From Marinifilum breve (GTDB taxonomy: Bacteria; Bacteroidota; Bacteroidia; Bacteroidales; Marinifilaceae), in contig NZ_QFLI01000002.1 of the NCBI RefSeq assembly GCF_003202155.1, positions 310,001-374,000 of the forward strand: 64,000 nt of DNA, written 5' to 3'. Shown here piece after piece: positions 33,620 to 45,233 of this stretch. The notes below the pieces were generated by a model. It was given only the letters and a program-made list of their open reading frames with translations, did not search any database and had not been told where the DNA came from. The position numbers and the translations under genes were made by a program. The first letter of the stretch is position 1. Every line of letters starts with the position of its first letter.

Positions 33620-34349
33620 AATACTCCAATACTTTTTGTTCTAACATCTTAACTTTCGGAATCAACACTTTTTCTTCCATTCTTGTATGCTCTTCAATAT
33701 CATACTCTAATTGAAACAACTCAGTCAAAAGATGTTCACAATCATCTTCACAGTTTAATGGTGGCAGAAAACGAATGATTAGGTTTTTCAGGTCAGCCAA
33801 CTTTATTTCAAGACTATCGTGATTTCGTTCGTAAACTTCAATGGGCTCGTGCTTTATTTTTTCGATAAGCTCTTTGGTACAATTATTCGAACTTAAAGCC
33901 TTTTCTAAATCAATTACATATGGAAAAATGTGTTTTTCTTCCTCTTTAAAGTGGTTCTCAATATCAAATTTGTACTCACTAAAAAAGTGCTTTAACAAAT
34001 TTATGTTTCTGCTATTTTCCTCTTGAGCTTCCCTTTCCATTTTATCAATAAAAAGTTCGATATGCGGCACTTTTGACTTCAAATAGTAAGTATGCGTATT
34101 GGTAAGATAATCTACCATTACATCAACATTAAAATCGCCTAAGTGATTATCGGGAAAGTAATTTGAATTGTGATAAGAGTTCAGTATTTCCAAAAAGAAG
34201 GCAGCATTTACATTTTTGTTTGCACATACCTCTTCAACCGTTTTATTCCCAAATCCCAACTTAATACCAAATCGCGAGATAATGGGCAGCAACTGATAAT
34301 TTTTCAAAATTATCTCTGCCATTTTACTATTCTTTGTAAAAGATACCAT
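33609..34349 (-). CDS. hemerythrin-domain protein, RIC/YtfE-like
   Basis: A 246-residue helical protein. The N-terminus (about 1-60) resembles the ScdA/DUF542-type segment: LLPIISRFGIKLGFGNKTVEEVC contains a single Cys (split: LLPIISRFGIKLGFGN, KTVEEVC). Diiron-ligand-type motifs follow: HTYYLKSKVPHIE, ENHFKEEEKHIFPYV, ERNHDSLE and DIEEHTRMEEKVLIP. These match the His/Glu pattern of hemerythrin-like domains in the repair-of-iron-centres family, though the N-terminal CxxC-type site is incomplete. A role in O2/NO sensing or Fe-S repair is inferred. It is the first gene of a two-gene operon with the LuxR-type regulator. Confidence 0.82.
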   Translation of the reverse strand: MVSFTKNSKMAEIILKNYQLLPIISRFGIKLGFGNKTVEEVCANKNVNAAFFLEILNSYHNSNYFPDNHLGDFNVDVMVDYLTNTHTYYLKSKVPHIELFIDKMEREAQEENSRNINLLKHFFSEYKFDIENHFKEEEKHIFPYVIDLEKALSSNNCTKELIEKIKHEPIEVYERNHDSLEIKLADLKNLIIRFLPPLNCEDDCEHLLTELFQLEYDIEEHTRMEEKVLIPKVKMLEQKVLEYYGV

Positions 34350-34373
34350 TTACATTCTGTTTGTTTATTTGAT

Positions 34374-34388
34374 TTTGCGCAAATAGTA
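34374..34388 (-). promoter_or_regulatory. palindrome overlapping a weak -7 box
   Basis: TTTGCGCAAA (34374-34383) is a perfect palindrome 25 bases upstream of the hemerythrin start. On the minus strand TACTATTTG, one base longer than TAnnTTTG, overlaps it. A similar TTGCGCAAAT lies just beyond the LuxR stop at 32989-32998. The site may be an operator for the neighbouring regulator; this is weak evidence. Confidence 0.3.
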
Positions 34389-34500
34389 TGACATTGTATA
34401 AATCAATATTTATTAAGTAAATCATACTTCATTGCAATACAAAAATACTTCATGCAAATCGCAGATAAAATCCCTATATGTTATGATTTTTAGCAAAAAA

Positions 34501-34526
34501 AAAGGCCTTCCGTTTGGAAGGCCTTT
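34501..34526 (-). terminator. terminator of icd
   Basis: AAAGGCCTTCC and GGAAGGCCTTT form an 11-bp perfect stem with loop GTTT (plus-strand reading). The minus strand runs on in TTTTTTT. It lies 23 bases beyond the icd stop. Confidence 0.85.
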
Positions 34527-34548
34527 CTATATGATTTATCTAATGTAA

Positions 34549-36834
<2,286 letters not shown>

Positions 36835-36938
36835 TTAAGCACAATTCAAACTCTTGGTAAACATAGATATTTTTTTTAATTCCCAATTTAAAAGCGCTTA
36901 TTTTTTAACGATTTTTTTCTTTAATTATAAGTAACTAT

Positions 36939-36974
36939 AAATAAGGCCCATGAATGAATTCAAGGGCCTTATTT
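36939..36974 (-). terminator. terminator of dnaX
   Basis: AAATAAGGCCC (36939-36949) and GGGCCTTATTT (36964-36974) form an 11-bp perfect stem. The loop includes GAATTC. It lies 41 bases beyond the dnaX stop. Confidence 0.75.
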
Positions 36975-37014
36975 AGACTAAATGTCATATGCTTTATAAC
37001 CTATTTATGCTTTT

Positions 37015-38778
37015 CTACTCAAAATCGAGGGAGAATTTCTGTTTCAACACTGCCAAAGCGGGATTTTTCTTGCACAAATAATTGAATCTATCGGTATCTG
37101 TAAACACCCTTTTGGTTTTTGTTGTTGCAGACTTTACTGTCTCCACGGATATTGAATTGTTATTATATATTCGTCTGAAATAATTTTGCAATTCCATCAA
37201 TACACTATTGATATCGTCTTCCTGAAGTGGGTTACTCACCTTTAAAACAATCTTATTATCGGTAAGCTCTGGTTGGTTAACCGTTAATGCCAACCTAACA
37301 CGTTCACTCTTGTTCTTGATACGAGCAAACTCCTTTAGTTGTAAAAATACTCCAGTCTTGCTATACTCTGTGTTCACAGATGTTACAGTTGTATCAGATA
37401 CATCTGTTTTATTTTCCTTGGGTTTACCTGCAGTTTGCGGTCTTTGGATACCCGTTCTTAACGCCTGTTTAATCGATACCGTAGAAGTATATGTATTTCT
37501 GGCTACTCCTGTATCAATACTTGTCTTATATTCTGCTTTGGCAGGATTGCCATTGTTCTGTATAGTGGTTGATACCTTGCCTACACTTTTCTGTACATTT
37601 TGAGCAGGAGCAAGAGTTCTCCCATCAATCGCAATCCTCAATAATTTCTTGGAATTCTTTTTTAAACTAGCTCCTTTTTTTTTTGATTCAATTATCTGGG
37701 ACAATTGAATTAAACTTAGCTCGATTAATAAACGTGGATTCTGACTGGATTTGTAACCGACATCGCATTGGTTAAGTATCGCGAGAGCCTCATACAAGAA
37801 ATCCACCGGGCATTTCTTGGCCTGATCGACATATTTCTGTTTCACACTCTCACTCACCTCTAATAATTGTATGGTAGCCGTATCTTTTCCTACTAATACA
37901 TCACGAATGTGAGCACTTAAGCCTCCAATAAAGTGATGACCATCGAAACCTTTCTCAAAAATCTCATTAAGCATTACCAATACATCAGTAACCTTTCCTT
38001 CCAATGCAGCATCAACAATACGGAAGTAATAATCGTAATCCAGTACATTTAAATTCTGAATTACATTTTCGAAGGTGATTTCCTTACCAGAAAAACTTAC
38101 AATCTGATCAAAAATAGAAAGAGCATCACGCATGGCACCATCAGCTTTCTGACCAATTACATTTAAAGCTTCTTCATCAATATTTACCGATTCTTTTTCA
38201 GCAATATTCTTAAGATGCTTCACTGCATCTTCCACTTTAATACGATTAAAATCGAAAATCTGGCAACGAGACAAGATTGTTGGTAAAATCTTATGCTTTT
38301 CGGTAGTTGCCAATACAAAGATTGCATGAGCCGGAGGTTCTTCCAATGTTTTCAGAAAGGCATTAAATGCCGATGCAGATAACATGTGAACCTCATCAAT
38401 AATATATATGCTATAACTTCCGATTTGTGGTGGTATTCTTACCTGGTCAATTAAGGTACGAATATCATCAACCGAATTGTTCGAAGCAGCATCCAATTCA
38501 TGAATGTTATAAGAACGACTTTCATTAAACGCCTTACATGATTCACACTCGTTACAAGCTTCAAAATCAGAAGAAATATTTGAGCAGTTTATGGTTTTAG
38601 CAAAAATACGCGCGCATGAAGTTTTACCAACACCTCGAGGACCACAAAACAGGTAGGCATGTGCCAAATGACTGTTTTTAATCGCATTCTTTAAGGTAAT
38701 GGTAATAGACTCCTGACCTACAACTGTTGAGAACGTTGAAGGACGGTATTTTCGAGCTGAAACAATAAAATTCTCCAT
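37015..38778 (-). CDS. dnaX: DNA polymerase III subunit gamma/tau
   Basis: A 587-residue clamp-loader ATPase from the preferred start MENFIVSARKYRPSTF; the frame is open 16 codons further, but the family begins here. It shows Walker A GPRGVGKTSCARIFAK (about 45-60), a four-Cys zinc motif (C..., then CNECESC), Walker B-type IIDEVHMLS, and sensor 1 VLATTEKHKILPTI..SRC. The C-terminal third is low-complexity linker and tau-like tail. No slippery A-run frameshift site was identified. It loads the sliding clamp at the replication fork and stands alone with its own terminator. Confidence 0.93.
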   Translation of the reverse strand: MENFIVSARKYRPSTFSTVVGQESITITLKNAIKNSHLAHAYLFCGPRGVGKTSCARIFAKTINCSNISSDFEACNECESCKAFNESRSYNIHELDAASNNSVDDIRTLIDQVRIPPQIGSYSIYIIDEVHMLSASAFNAFLKTLEEPPAHAIFVLATTEKHKILPTILSRCQIFDFNRIKVEDAVKHLKNIAEKESVNIDEEALNVIGQKADGAMRDALSIFDQIVSFSGKEITFENVIQNLNVLDYDYYFRIVDAALEGKVTDVLVMLNEIFEKGFDGHHFIGGLSAHIRDVLVGKDTATIQLLEVSESVKQKYVDQAKKCPVDFLYEALAILNQCDVGYKSSQNPRLLIELSLIQLSQIIESKKKGASLKKNSKKLLRIAIDGRTLAPAQNVQKSVGKVSTTIQNNGNPAKAEYKTSIDTGVARNTYTSTVSIKQALRTGIQRPQTAGKPKENKTDVSDTTVTSVNTEYSKTGVFLQLKEFARIKNKSERVRLALTVNQPELTDNKIVLKVSNPLQEDDINSVLMELQNYFRRIYNNNSISVETVKSATTKTKRVFTDTDRFNYLCKKNPALAVLKQKFSLDFE

Positions 38779-38942
38779 ATATATAATAAGACCAAAAACG
38801 GTCGATTTTCTTTTTTCGAATTTCAAATATACAGAATCAATAGCAATAAAACATCACTTATTGATGAAGATTTTTTAAAGCTTTTTTGAGGCATTTTTGT
38901 TATCATCGATAACACAATAAATTAGACTCTCCCTGCAATAAA

Positions 38943-38968
38943 AAAGACTTCTAAAATTAGAAGTCTTT
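38943..38968 (-). terminator. terminator of the RelA-type gene
   Basis: AAAGACTTCTAA and TTAGAAGTCTTT (12-bp perfect arms, 2-base centre) lie 38 bases beyond the stop codon. The minus strand continues in TTTTTATTGC. Confidence 0.8.
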
Positions 38969-39005
38969 ATAGATTTTTTTCTTTAATTATAATGTAATTC
39001 TCTAC

Positions 39006-41201
39006 TTACGCTACCGTATCGTAACGTGAAACGCGATGAACACCTTTAATTCTACGAAGTTTTACCATCAGCGTATTCAAGTGCTCAATATTCGAAACAA
39101 CTACAGTAAGGTTTCCTTCAAAACTACCTGCATTGGTTTCCACAGAAATTGATCGCATTTGTACTCGCAAATCCTTTGTAATTACCTCAGATATATTGGT
39201 AACCATACCCAATTCATCATCTCCTGTAATATGAAGCACGGCCTGGTATGAAGCAGCTCCTTTTTCGGTCCAATTGGCTTTAACCACACGATAAGGATAT
39301 CTACTCATCATCTCTTTGGCATTGGAACAACCTACCCTGTGAATACGGATTCCTTTACCAATGGTAATAAAACCAAAAATATCATCTCCAAAAATTGGAT
39401 TACAACACTTTGAAAGGGTATAATCCACATTCGCAATATTCTGATCTACAATCAATACATCTTCACCAGCTGTTTGAGTCGTTCTTGACTTATAGTCAGG
39501 CATATCTTCCGGTGTCTTCTCCTCAACTACCTCTTCTCTGGTTAAGATATCTTTAATTTCCGATAAATCATGAAGTTCTGTAGCAATACCATAATACAAA
39601 TCAACGGCAAGTTTGTACTTGTATTCGGTCATTAACTTACGGATGTTCTCATCACAGAAGTCAATTTTCCAGTTTTTCATCCTACGCTTCAAGGTTTCCT
39701 TACCCATATCGGCCTCCTTGAGCATTTCCTCTTTCATCGACTGGCGAATCTTGTTCTTAGCCTTTGTGGTAATAACAAAATTTAACCAATCGGACTTTGG
39801 CTTCTGTGTATTAGAAGTTGTAATGGCAACCTGATCACCATTTTTCAGCTTATGACGAATGGAAACATTTTTTTGGTTTACTGTTCCCCCAATACATTTA
39901 CCTCCCAAATCAGAATGAATTGAATAAGCAAAATCCAATAAAGTTGCACCTAAAGGCAATTGTTTTAGATCTCCTTTCGGCGTAAATACATATATCTCTT
40001 TGTTGTATAAATCAGCTTTAAACTTGTCAATCAAGTCAATTGAATCACTTTCCTGACTCTCCAATACCTCACGAATATCCTGTAACCAATTGTCCAATCC
40101 GCCTTCACCTTTACCACCTTTGTATTTCCAGTGAGCAGCAAAACCTTGCTCAGCAATTTTATTCATGCGTTTGCTTCGGATTTGTACTTCCACCCAACGA
40201 TTATTTTGTCCTAAAACAGTGGTATGCAAAGATTCATAGCCATTCGATTTTGGAATGGTAATCCAATCACGCAAACGCTCAGGGTTTGGTCTGTACAAAT
40301 CACTTACCGCAGAATACACTTTCCAGCACTCCGATTTTTCTTTCTTAGGAGAAGCTTTTAGAATGATACGAATGGCAAAAATATCATACACTTCTTCGAA
40401 CTCAACCTGCTTCTTCTTCATCTTATTTAAGATGGAAGCGATGGTCTTGGTTCTGGCCTTCATTTTATACTTTACACCTAACTGATCAAGCTCATTTTTT
40501 ATCGGATTCACAAAATCCTGAATGAACTTTTCTCGTTCTTCTTCCGAATCCTTTAGTTTCTGAACAATTTCGAAATAAATATCAGGCTGAAGGTAACGCA
40601 AAGCCAAATCTTCCATATCCGACTTCACATTGTACATACCTAAACGGTGAGCCAAAGGAATGTATAAGAACTCTATTTCTTTTGCCAGAGATATTTGCTC
40701 TTCATTCGATTTGTGTTCCATGTTTCGCAAATGGAACAAACGATCCGCTAAAATGATTAGAACCACTCGAACATCGTCGGCGAAACTAAGTAACAGTTTT
40801 CTAAAATTCTCGGTATGCTGGGTCAAGTTTTGATTGTAGACATTTGTCACCTTAACCAGTCCGGTGATAATATGAGTAACCTTTTCTCCAAAAAGCTCTT
40901 TTATTTCGTCGATATCAACCTGCTCTTTTTGAACCAAATCATACAGCAAAGCACAGATAACAGAAGTACGACCAAGTCCAAGTTCCTCCACTACAATTTG
41001 AGCCACAGACAATGATCGGTATATGGCAGGATCGCCATTACTTCTTCTCTCACCTTCGTGATCTTGTAAACTTAAATCAAATGCTTTTCTTACCAGTTTG
41101 ATATCCGCCCTGGTAACTATGTTTTTACAGGTCTTAAGTAAGCGTTTGTATCTTAATAATATTTGCCTTCTTTCTTCTTCTTCCCTATTTAATTCTGTCA
41201 T
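39006..41201 (-). CDS. relA: RelA/SpoT-family (p)ppGpp synthetase with degenerate hydrolase domain
   Basis: A 731-residue stringent-response enzyme. The N-terminal HD region is present but altered: the usual HP...LLHD reads YRSLSV...ALLYDLVQKEQ, so the metal-binding His-Asp pair is broken and hydrolysis is unlikely. The synthetase domain is intact (RTKTIASILNKMKKKQ, YDIFAIRIIL, PKSNGYESLHTTVLG, VEVQIRSKRMNKIAEQGFAA). TGS (about 405-465, IYVFTPKGDLKQLPLGAT), a Cys/His zinc-finger region (CCNPIFGDDIFG...HRVGC) and a C-terminal ACT domain follow. Bacteroidetes usually carry a RelA-like synthetase plus a bifunctional SpoT; this looks like the former. Confidence 0.9.
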   Translation of the reverse strand: MTELNREEEERRQILLRYKRLLKTCKNIVTRADIKLVRKAFDLSLQDHEGERRSNGDPAIYRSLSVAQIVVEELGLGRTSVICALLYDLVQKEQVDIDEIKELFGEKVTHIITGLVKVTNVYNQNLTQHTENFRKLLLSFADDVRVVLIILADRLFHLRNMEHKSNEEQISLAKEIEFLYIPLAHRLGMYNVKSDMEDLALRYLQPDIYFEIVQKLKDSEEEREKFIQDFVNPIKNELDQLGVKYKMKARTKTIASILNKMKKKQVEFEEVYDIFAIRIILKASPKKEKSECWKVYSAVSDLYRPNPERLRDWITIPKSNGYESLHTTVLGQNNRWVEVQIRSKRMNKIAEQGFAAHWKYKGGKGEGGLDNWLQDIREVLESQESDSIDLIDKFKADLYNKEIYVFTPKGDLKQLPLGATLLDFAYSIHSDLGGKCIGGTVNQKNVSIRHKLKNGDQVAITTSNTQKPKSDWLNFVITTKAKNKIRQSMKEEMLKEADMGKETLKRRMKNWKIDFCDENIRKLMTEYKYKLAVDLYYGIATELHDLSEIKDILTREEVVEEKTPEDMPDYKSRTTQTAGEDVLIVDQNIANVDYTLSKCCNPIFGDDIFGFITIGKGIRIHRVGCSNAKEMMSRYPYRVVKANWTEKGAASYQAVLHITGDDELGMVTNISEVITKDLRVQMRSISVETNAGSFEGNLTVVVSNIEHLNTLMVKLRRIKGVHRVSRYDTVA

Positions 41202-41517
41202 AATTGTCTCACTTAATCAAGAGATTTTCACATATCGGCACGTAACGAAAAATGTTTTTAAGTCCTGCTTCTATAATTTTATGAAATATTTATTTCCATT
41301 GCTTTTTTTAAGCTCAATAAAAGTATAAAAGCTATTAAAAACAGACAAGAAGATTAATACTTTTTAACGTATTTAAATGCATAAAGAATTTACGAAAAAA
41401 TAATGATATGGCAGGTCTCAACTCATTATCAATTCATTGCTAATTTCTTGCCAATTGAGTATAAAAAACTGCTCGGATTTCTTAAATTTGTTAGCTCAGC
41501 ATATGAATAAACAGCGA
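41202..41517. other. 316-bp divergent gap
   Basis: Between the RelA-type gene (minus) and hemD (plus). It contains the hemD -7 box. No ORF or repeat was supported in the rest. The hemD frame is open back to 41437, but the promoter position argues against that longer form. Confidence 0.5.
41483..41490 (+). promoter_or_regulatory. -7 promoter box for hemD-hemL
   Basis: TAAATTTG matches TAnnTTTG. A start site near 41497 leaves a 21-base leader to the ATG at 41518. The nearest upstream TTG is 25 bases away, longer than the 20 seen at the other promoters, so the -33 element is uncertain. Confidence 0.45.
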
Positions 41518-42225
41518 ATGGACACAGGTAAATTAAAGCACATCCTCTTTACCCGAAAACTTACCGATAATCATTATGAGTTCGGAAAAAAAATCGGATT
41601 ATCACTGGTCGATTATCCTTTCATTGACATCGAGTTAAGTGATTTACCTAAGGAAACGATCGAGAATCTTAAAACAAATGAGAATGCTTCCTGGATATTT
41701 ACCAGTAAGAATTCCGTTAAGAGTTTGCTAAAATCATTCCCTGATATTTCGAATTACTCGAACCGAAAATGTTTCGCTGTTGGTGAAAAAACTGCTGAAG
41801 AACTGCGAAAGCTCAATTTTGAAGTAGTTGTTCCTAAACATCACAATGCGCTATCATTGGTCGACAGACTAGAGCAGGAACCTTCAGGAATTCCATACTA
41901 CTATTTCTCCGGAAATATGCGCAGGAAAACCATCACCAACTTTTTTAATGAAAATGAAATCAAGTATCAGGAAATTGAATGTTATATTACACATTTAATT
42001 CAGCCTGACTTGAATATTGATCAGTTTGATGCTGTTTGCTTCTGTAGCCCGAGTGCAGTGCTTAGTTTCTTCTCAAAATATCAAATCAGAGAAGACATAC
42101 CGTGTATTGCCATTGGAAACACCACTGCTGTTAAACTGTTAGATTACACCGAAAACGTGGCCATGTCGGAAAAAACCAACATCTATTCTATGCTTGAAAT
42201 TTGTAATGAATATTTAAATTCTTAA
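41518..42225 (+). CDS. hemD: uroporphyrinogen-III synthase
   Basis: About 235 residues from the preferred start [15 protein letters not shown]; ATGs at 41503 and 41437 give longer forms. It closes and rearranges hydroxymethylbilane to uroporphyrinogen III. The family is poorly conserved, but [47 protein letters not shown] and [13 protein letters not shown] fit the two-lobed HemD fold, and [13 protein letters not shown] is the typical late motif. It lies 11 bases before hemL, which confirms the assignment. Confidence 0.85.
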   Translation: MDTGKLKHILFTRKLTDNHYEFGKKIGLSLVDYPFIDIELSDLPKETIENLKTNENASWIFTSKNSVKSLLKSFPDISNYSNRKCFAVGEKTAEELRKLNFEVVVPKHHNALSLVDRLEQEPSGIPYYYFSGNMRRKTITNFFNENEIKYQEIECYITHLIQPDLNIDQFDAVCFCSPSAVLSFFSKYQIREDIPCIAIGNTTAVKLLDYTENVAMSEKTNIYSMLEICNEYLNS

Positions 42226-42236
42226 AACCATACACT

Positions 42237-43529
42237 ATGTATCAATACAAAAGAAGTTCCGAATTATTCGATGAAGCGAACAAATACATTCCAGGAGGTG
42301 TAAATTCTCCGGTAAGAGCGTTTAAATCGGTTGGAGGAACTCCTGTTTTTATCGAAAAAGCAAAAGGTAGCATTTTAACAGATGCTGACGGCAATGAGTA
42401 TATCGATTATATTTCATCATGGGGACCAATGATTCTAGGTCATGCTTACCCAAAGGTGATTGATGCAATTAAAGCAAAAGTTGAAGATTCAACCTCATTT
42501 GGTGCTCCAACTGAATTGGAAATTGATATCGCCAAACTGATTGTTGAAATGGTTCCAAATATCGATAAGGTAAGAATGGTAAACTCGGGAACTGAGGCAT
42601 GTATGAGTGCCATTCGTGTTGCCAGAGGTTATACTGGCCGCAACAAATTCATCAAGTTCGAAGGATGTTATCACGGTCATGCCGATTCTTTCCTAATTAA
42701 AGCAGGTAGTGGTGCCAGTACTTTTGGTGTACCAAACTCTCCTGGTGTTACTCCGGGAACCGCTAACGATACCCTTACAGCAAAGTACAACGATATCGAA
42801 AATGTAAGACAGTTGGTGGCTGAAAATAAAGATGAAATTGCAGCCATTATTATCGAGCCGATTGCGGGTAATATGGGTTGCGTTCTTCCTAAAAAAGGAT
42901 TTTTGGAAGATTTGAGAGAGCTATGCGACAAGGAAGGAATTCTATTGATCTTCGACGAAGTAATGAATGGTTTCCGCTTGGCAAAAGGTGGTGCTCAGGA
43001 ATATCTAGGTATTAAAGCTGATTTGGTTACTTTCGGTAAAGTAATTGGTGGTGGTATGCCTGTTGGTGCTTATGCTGGTCCTGATGAAATCATGAAAGTT
43101 GTTTCTCCTCTTGGACCTGTATACCAAGCCGGAACCCTATCAGGTAATCCAATTGCCATGATTGCTGGTTACACTCTTCTAAAAGAATTGAACGAGAATC
43201 CTCAATACTTCACTGAACTGGAAGAGAAAACTGAATACCTTCACAAAGGTTTGGATAAAGTATTTGCAGAATCAGAATTTGATTACAAGATTAACCGTTG
43301 TGGATCGATGATTAGCGTGTTCTTTACAGATGTTGATGTGGTTGATTTCGATACGGCAGCAACAGCTAACAATGAGAAATTCCCTCAGTTCTTCCACGAA
43401 ATGTTGAAAAGAGGCATTTATCTTCCTCCATCATCATTCGAGAGTTATTTCTTATCAAATTCTCTTACTTACGAAATGTTAGATAAAACAATTCAGGCAG
43501 CTAAAGAATCTTTAGAAGCAATGAAATAA
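42237..43529 (+). CDS. hemL: glutamate-1-semialdehyde 2,1-aminomutase
   Basis: A 430-residue PLP enzyme that makes 5-aminolevulinate in the C5 pathway. It has [17 protein letters not shown] at the N-terminus, [21 protein letters not shown] (split: [21 protein letters not shown]), [24 protein letters not shown], and the PLP-lysine segment [16 protein letters not shown] (Lys near 263). All are hallmarks of HemL. It is in an operon with hemD; hemA, the preceding enzyme, lies about 9 kb away in the minus-strand cluster. Confidence 0.95.
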   Translation: MYQYKRSSELFDEANKYIPGGVNSPVRAFKSVGGTPVFIEKAKGSILTDADGNEYIDYISSWGPMILGHAYPKVIDAIKAKVEDSTSFGAPTELEIDIAKLIVEMVPNIDKVRMVNSGTEACMSAIRVARGYTGRNKFIKFEGCYHGHADSFLIKAGSGASTFGVPNSPGVTPGTANDTLTAKYNDIENVRQLVAENKDEIAAIIIEPIAGNMGCVLPKKGFLEDLRELCDKEGILLIFDEVMNGFRLAKGGAQEYLGIKADLVTFGKVIGGGMPVGAYAGPDEIMKVVSPLGPVYQAGTLSGNPIAMIAGYTLLKELNENPQYFTELEEKTEYLHKGLDKVFAESEFDYKINRCGSMISVFFTDVDVVDFDTAATANNEKFPQFFHEMLKRGIYLPPSSFESYFLSNSLTYEMLDKTIQAAKESLEAMK

Positions 43530-43535
43530 AATATT

Positions 43536-43566
43536 TTGAGGGTCTCACTTCAAGTGAGGCTCTCAA
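43536..43566 (+). terminator. hairpin after hemL
   Basis: TTGAGGGTCTCACTT and AAGTGAGGCTCTCAA pair along 15 positions with two G-U type mismatches and a 1-base centre. It starts 7 bases after the hemL stop. The following ATAAATT is a weak T tract, so it may be a partial terminator or a stabilising hairpin. Confidence 0.6.
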
Positions 43567-43645
43567 TAAATTATATTCTTTATGGGTATTCCAGTTTTTA
43601 AATTGGCCCCTAAAAAGAACTCCACTAACCAAATACCCCGGCAAA

Positions 43646-44587
43646 ATGATTATTACCAAACAGAACCTACTGGATACTCACAAGAGAATAAAAGATTACA
43701 TACACCGAACCCCTATCCTAAGCTCTCAACTAATAAACGAGATGGTAGGTGCAGAAATTTACTTTAAGTGTGAGAATTTTCAGAAGATGGGCGCATTTAA
43801 AATGCGTGGTGCGAGCAATGCCATTCTACAACTATCGAAAACCGAGAAAGAGTTTGGTGTAGCAACCCATTCATCGGGGAATTTTGCACAAGCTTTGGCA
43901 CTTGCTGCTAAGATGCAAGGCATTAAGGCCTATATTGTAATGCCATCGAGCGCACCGGAAATTAAAAAAGCTGCAGTAAAAGGTTATGGTGGTGAAGTTA
44001 TTGAATGTGAGCCAAACTTAAAGGCTCGCGAAAGCACACTTAATGATGTAGTCAACAAAACCGGAGCTGTATTTCTTCATCCATATAACGATTACAACGT
44101 AATTCAAGGACAAGGAACCGCAGCTATGGAGTTAATTGAAGAACATGCCGATTTAAACTGCATTTTTACTCCTGTTGGCGGAGGTGGTTTATTGGCTGGA
44201 ACAGCTTTGGCCGCTCATCATTTTTCGCCAAATACAAAAGTAATTGCCGGCGAACCAATGGGTGCCGATGATGCCTGGCAATCCTTCCAAAAAGGTGAAA
44301 TTGTTCCTCAAACCAATCCGAACACAATTGCGGATGGTTTGTTAACATCACTTGGCGACAAGAACTTCCCTATTATCAAAGAACATGTTGAAGACATTAT
44401 CAGAGTTGAGGAAGAAGAAATTATTTCGGCTATGCGATTGATTTGGGAGCGAATGAAGATTGTTGCAGAACCATCTAGCGCCGTCGCTCTTGCTGCGCTA
44501 ATAAAAGAGAAAGAAAAGTTCCAAAATCAGAAGATCGGCATCATCATTTCAGGAGGTAATGTTCAGCTTGATAAATTGCCTTTTTAG
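43646..44587 (+). CDS. threonine/serine dehydratase, PLP fold type II
   Basis: A 313-residue enzyme of the TdcB/serine-racemase group without a C-terminal regulatory ACT domain. It has the PLP-lysine block FQKMGAFKMRGASNAIL, the SSGNFAQALALAA substrate loop, the Gly-rich phosphate loop PVGGGGLLAGTAL, and IISGGNVQLDKL at the end. It deaminates threonine or serine to 2-oxobutyrate or pyruvate; racemase activity is possible. It has its own start region 116 bases after hemL, and the next gene follows at 12 bases. Confidence 0.88.
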   Translation: MIITKQNLLDTHKRIKDYIHRTPILSSQLINEMVGAEIYFKCENFQKMGAFKMRGASNAILQLSKTEKEFGVATHSSGNFAQALALAAKMQGIKAYIVMPSSAPEIKKAAVKGYGGEVIECEPNLKARESTLNDVVNKTGAVFLHPYNDYNVIQGQGTAAMELIEEHADLNCIFTPVGGGGLLAGTALAAHHFSPNTKVIAGEPMGADDAWQSFQKGEIVPQTNPNTIADGLLTSLGDKNFPIIKEHVEDIIRVEEEEIISAMRLIWERMKIVAEPSSAVALAALIKEKEKFQNQKIGIIISGGNVQLDKLPF

Positions 44588-44599
44588 TAAAACAACATC

Positions 44600-45106
44600 A
44601 TGAATCTAAAAAAATTACTCGATCCATTTCCCATGAAAAAGGAAGCCGAATTGGTGGCACAAAGCATTGCTGAGGATCCAAAACATGTTCAGCAACTGTG
44701 GGAATGGTGTATCAGCAATGAGAAGCATTCCTGGCGTGCCAGCTGGTTAATGGATAAGGTTTATGATATTGATCCGGATTTGGTTCGTCCCTATATTCCA
44801 AAAATGATTGCTTTGATACCAACACTTAAAAATGAAAGCAAACAGAGACAATATCTAAAATTGATTAGTTGCGAACAGCTTCCTAAGGATATCTCAGGAG
44901 AATTTATCAACCGTTGTTTCGATTTACTGATAACGGCCACAACTCCTGTTGCCGTTAAGGTTCATGCCATGCAAATTCTATACAACTTCTCTTTTATTGA
45001 ACCCGATATTAAAAACGAACTTGCTCTTATTTTGGAAGAACAAATGGAACATGGAACTGCAGGATTTTGTTCCAGAGCAAGGAAATTATTAAAGACGCTA
45101 AGATAA
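44600..45106 (+). CDS. helical-repeat (HEAT/ARM-like) protein of unknown function
   Basis: A 168-residue all-helical protein: EAELVAQSIAEDPKHVQQLW, HSWRASWLMDKVYDIDPDLV, IPKMIALIPTLKNESKQRQY and VKVHAMQILYNFSFIEPDIK look like successive helix pairs of an ARM/HEAT solenoid. No catalytic motif is seen. It lies 12 bases after the dehydratase gene and is probably co-transcribed with it. Function unknown; a scaffold or adaptor role is a guess from the fold. Confidence 0.65.
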   Translation: MNLKKLLDPFPMKKEAELVAQSIAEDPKHVQQLWEWCISNEKHSWRASWLMDKVYDIDPDLVRPYIPKMIALIPTLKNESKQRQYLKLISCEQLPKDISGEFINRCFDLLITATTPVAVKVHAMQILYNFSFIEPDIKNELALILEEQMEHGTAGFCSRARKLLKTLR

Positions 45107-45233
45107 GGTTTCACCTAATTCACACCTCCATTATCTCAGATTAACTTAAAAAATATTCCCCTTTTATATTTCACTTATCAATAAAAACATTTAACTTGCA
45201 ATTTCATCTTTAGAACCAATACGCTATAAGCAA

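Noticed and set aside
43582-43767. Short plus-strand frame before the dehydratase gene
   Set aside because: It overlaps the dehydratase start in another frame and has no protein-like pattern.
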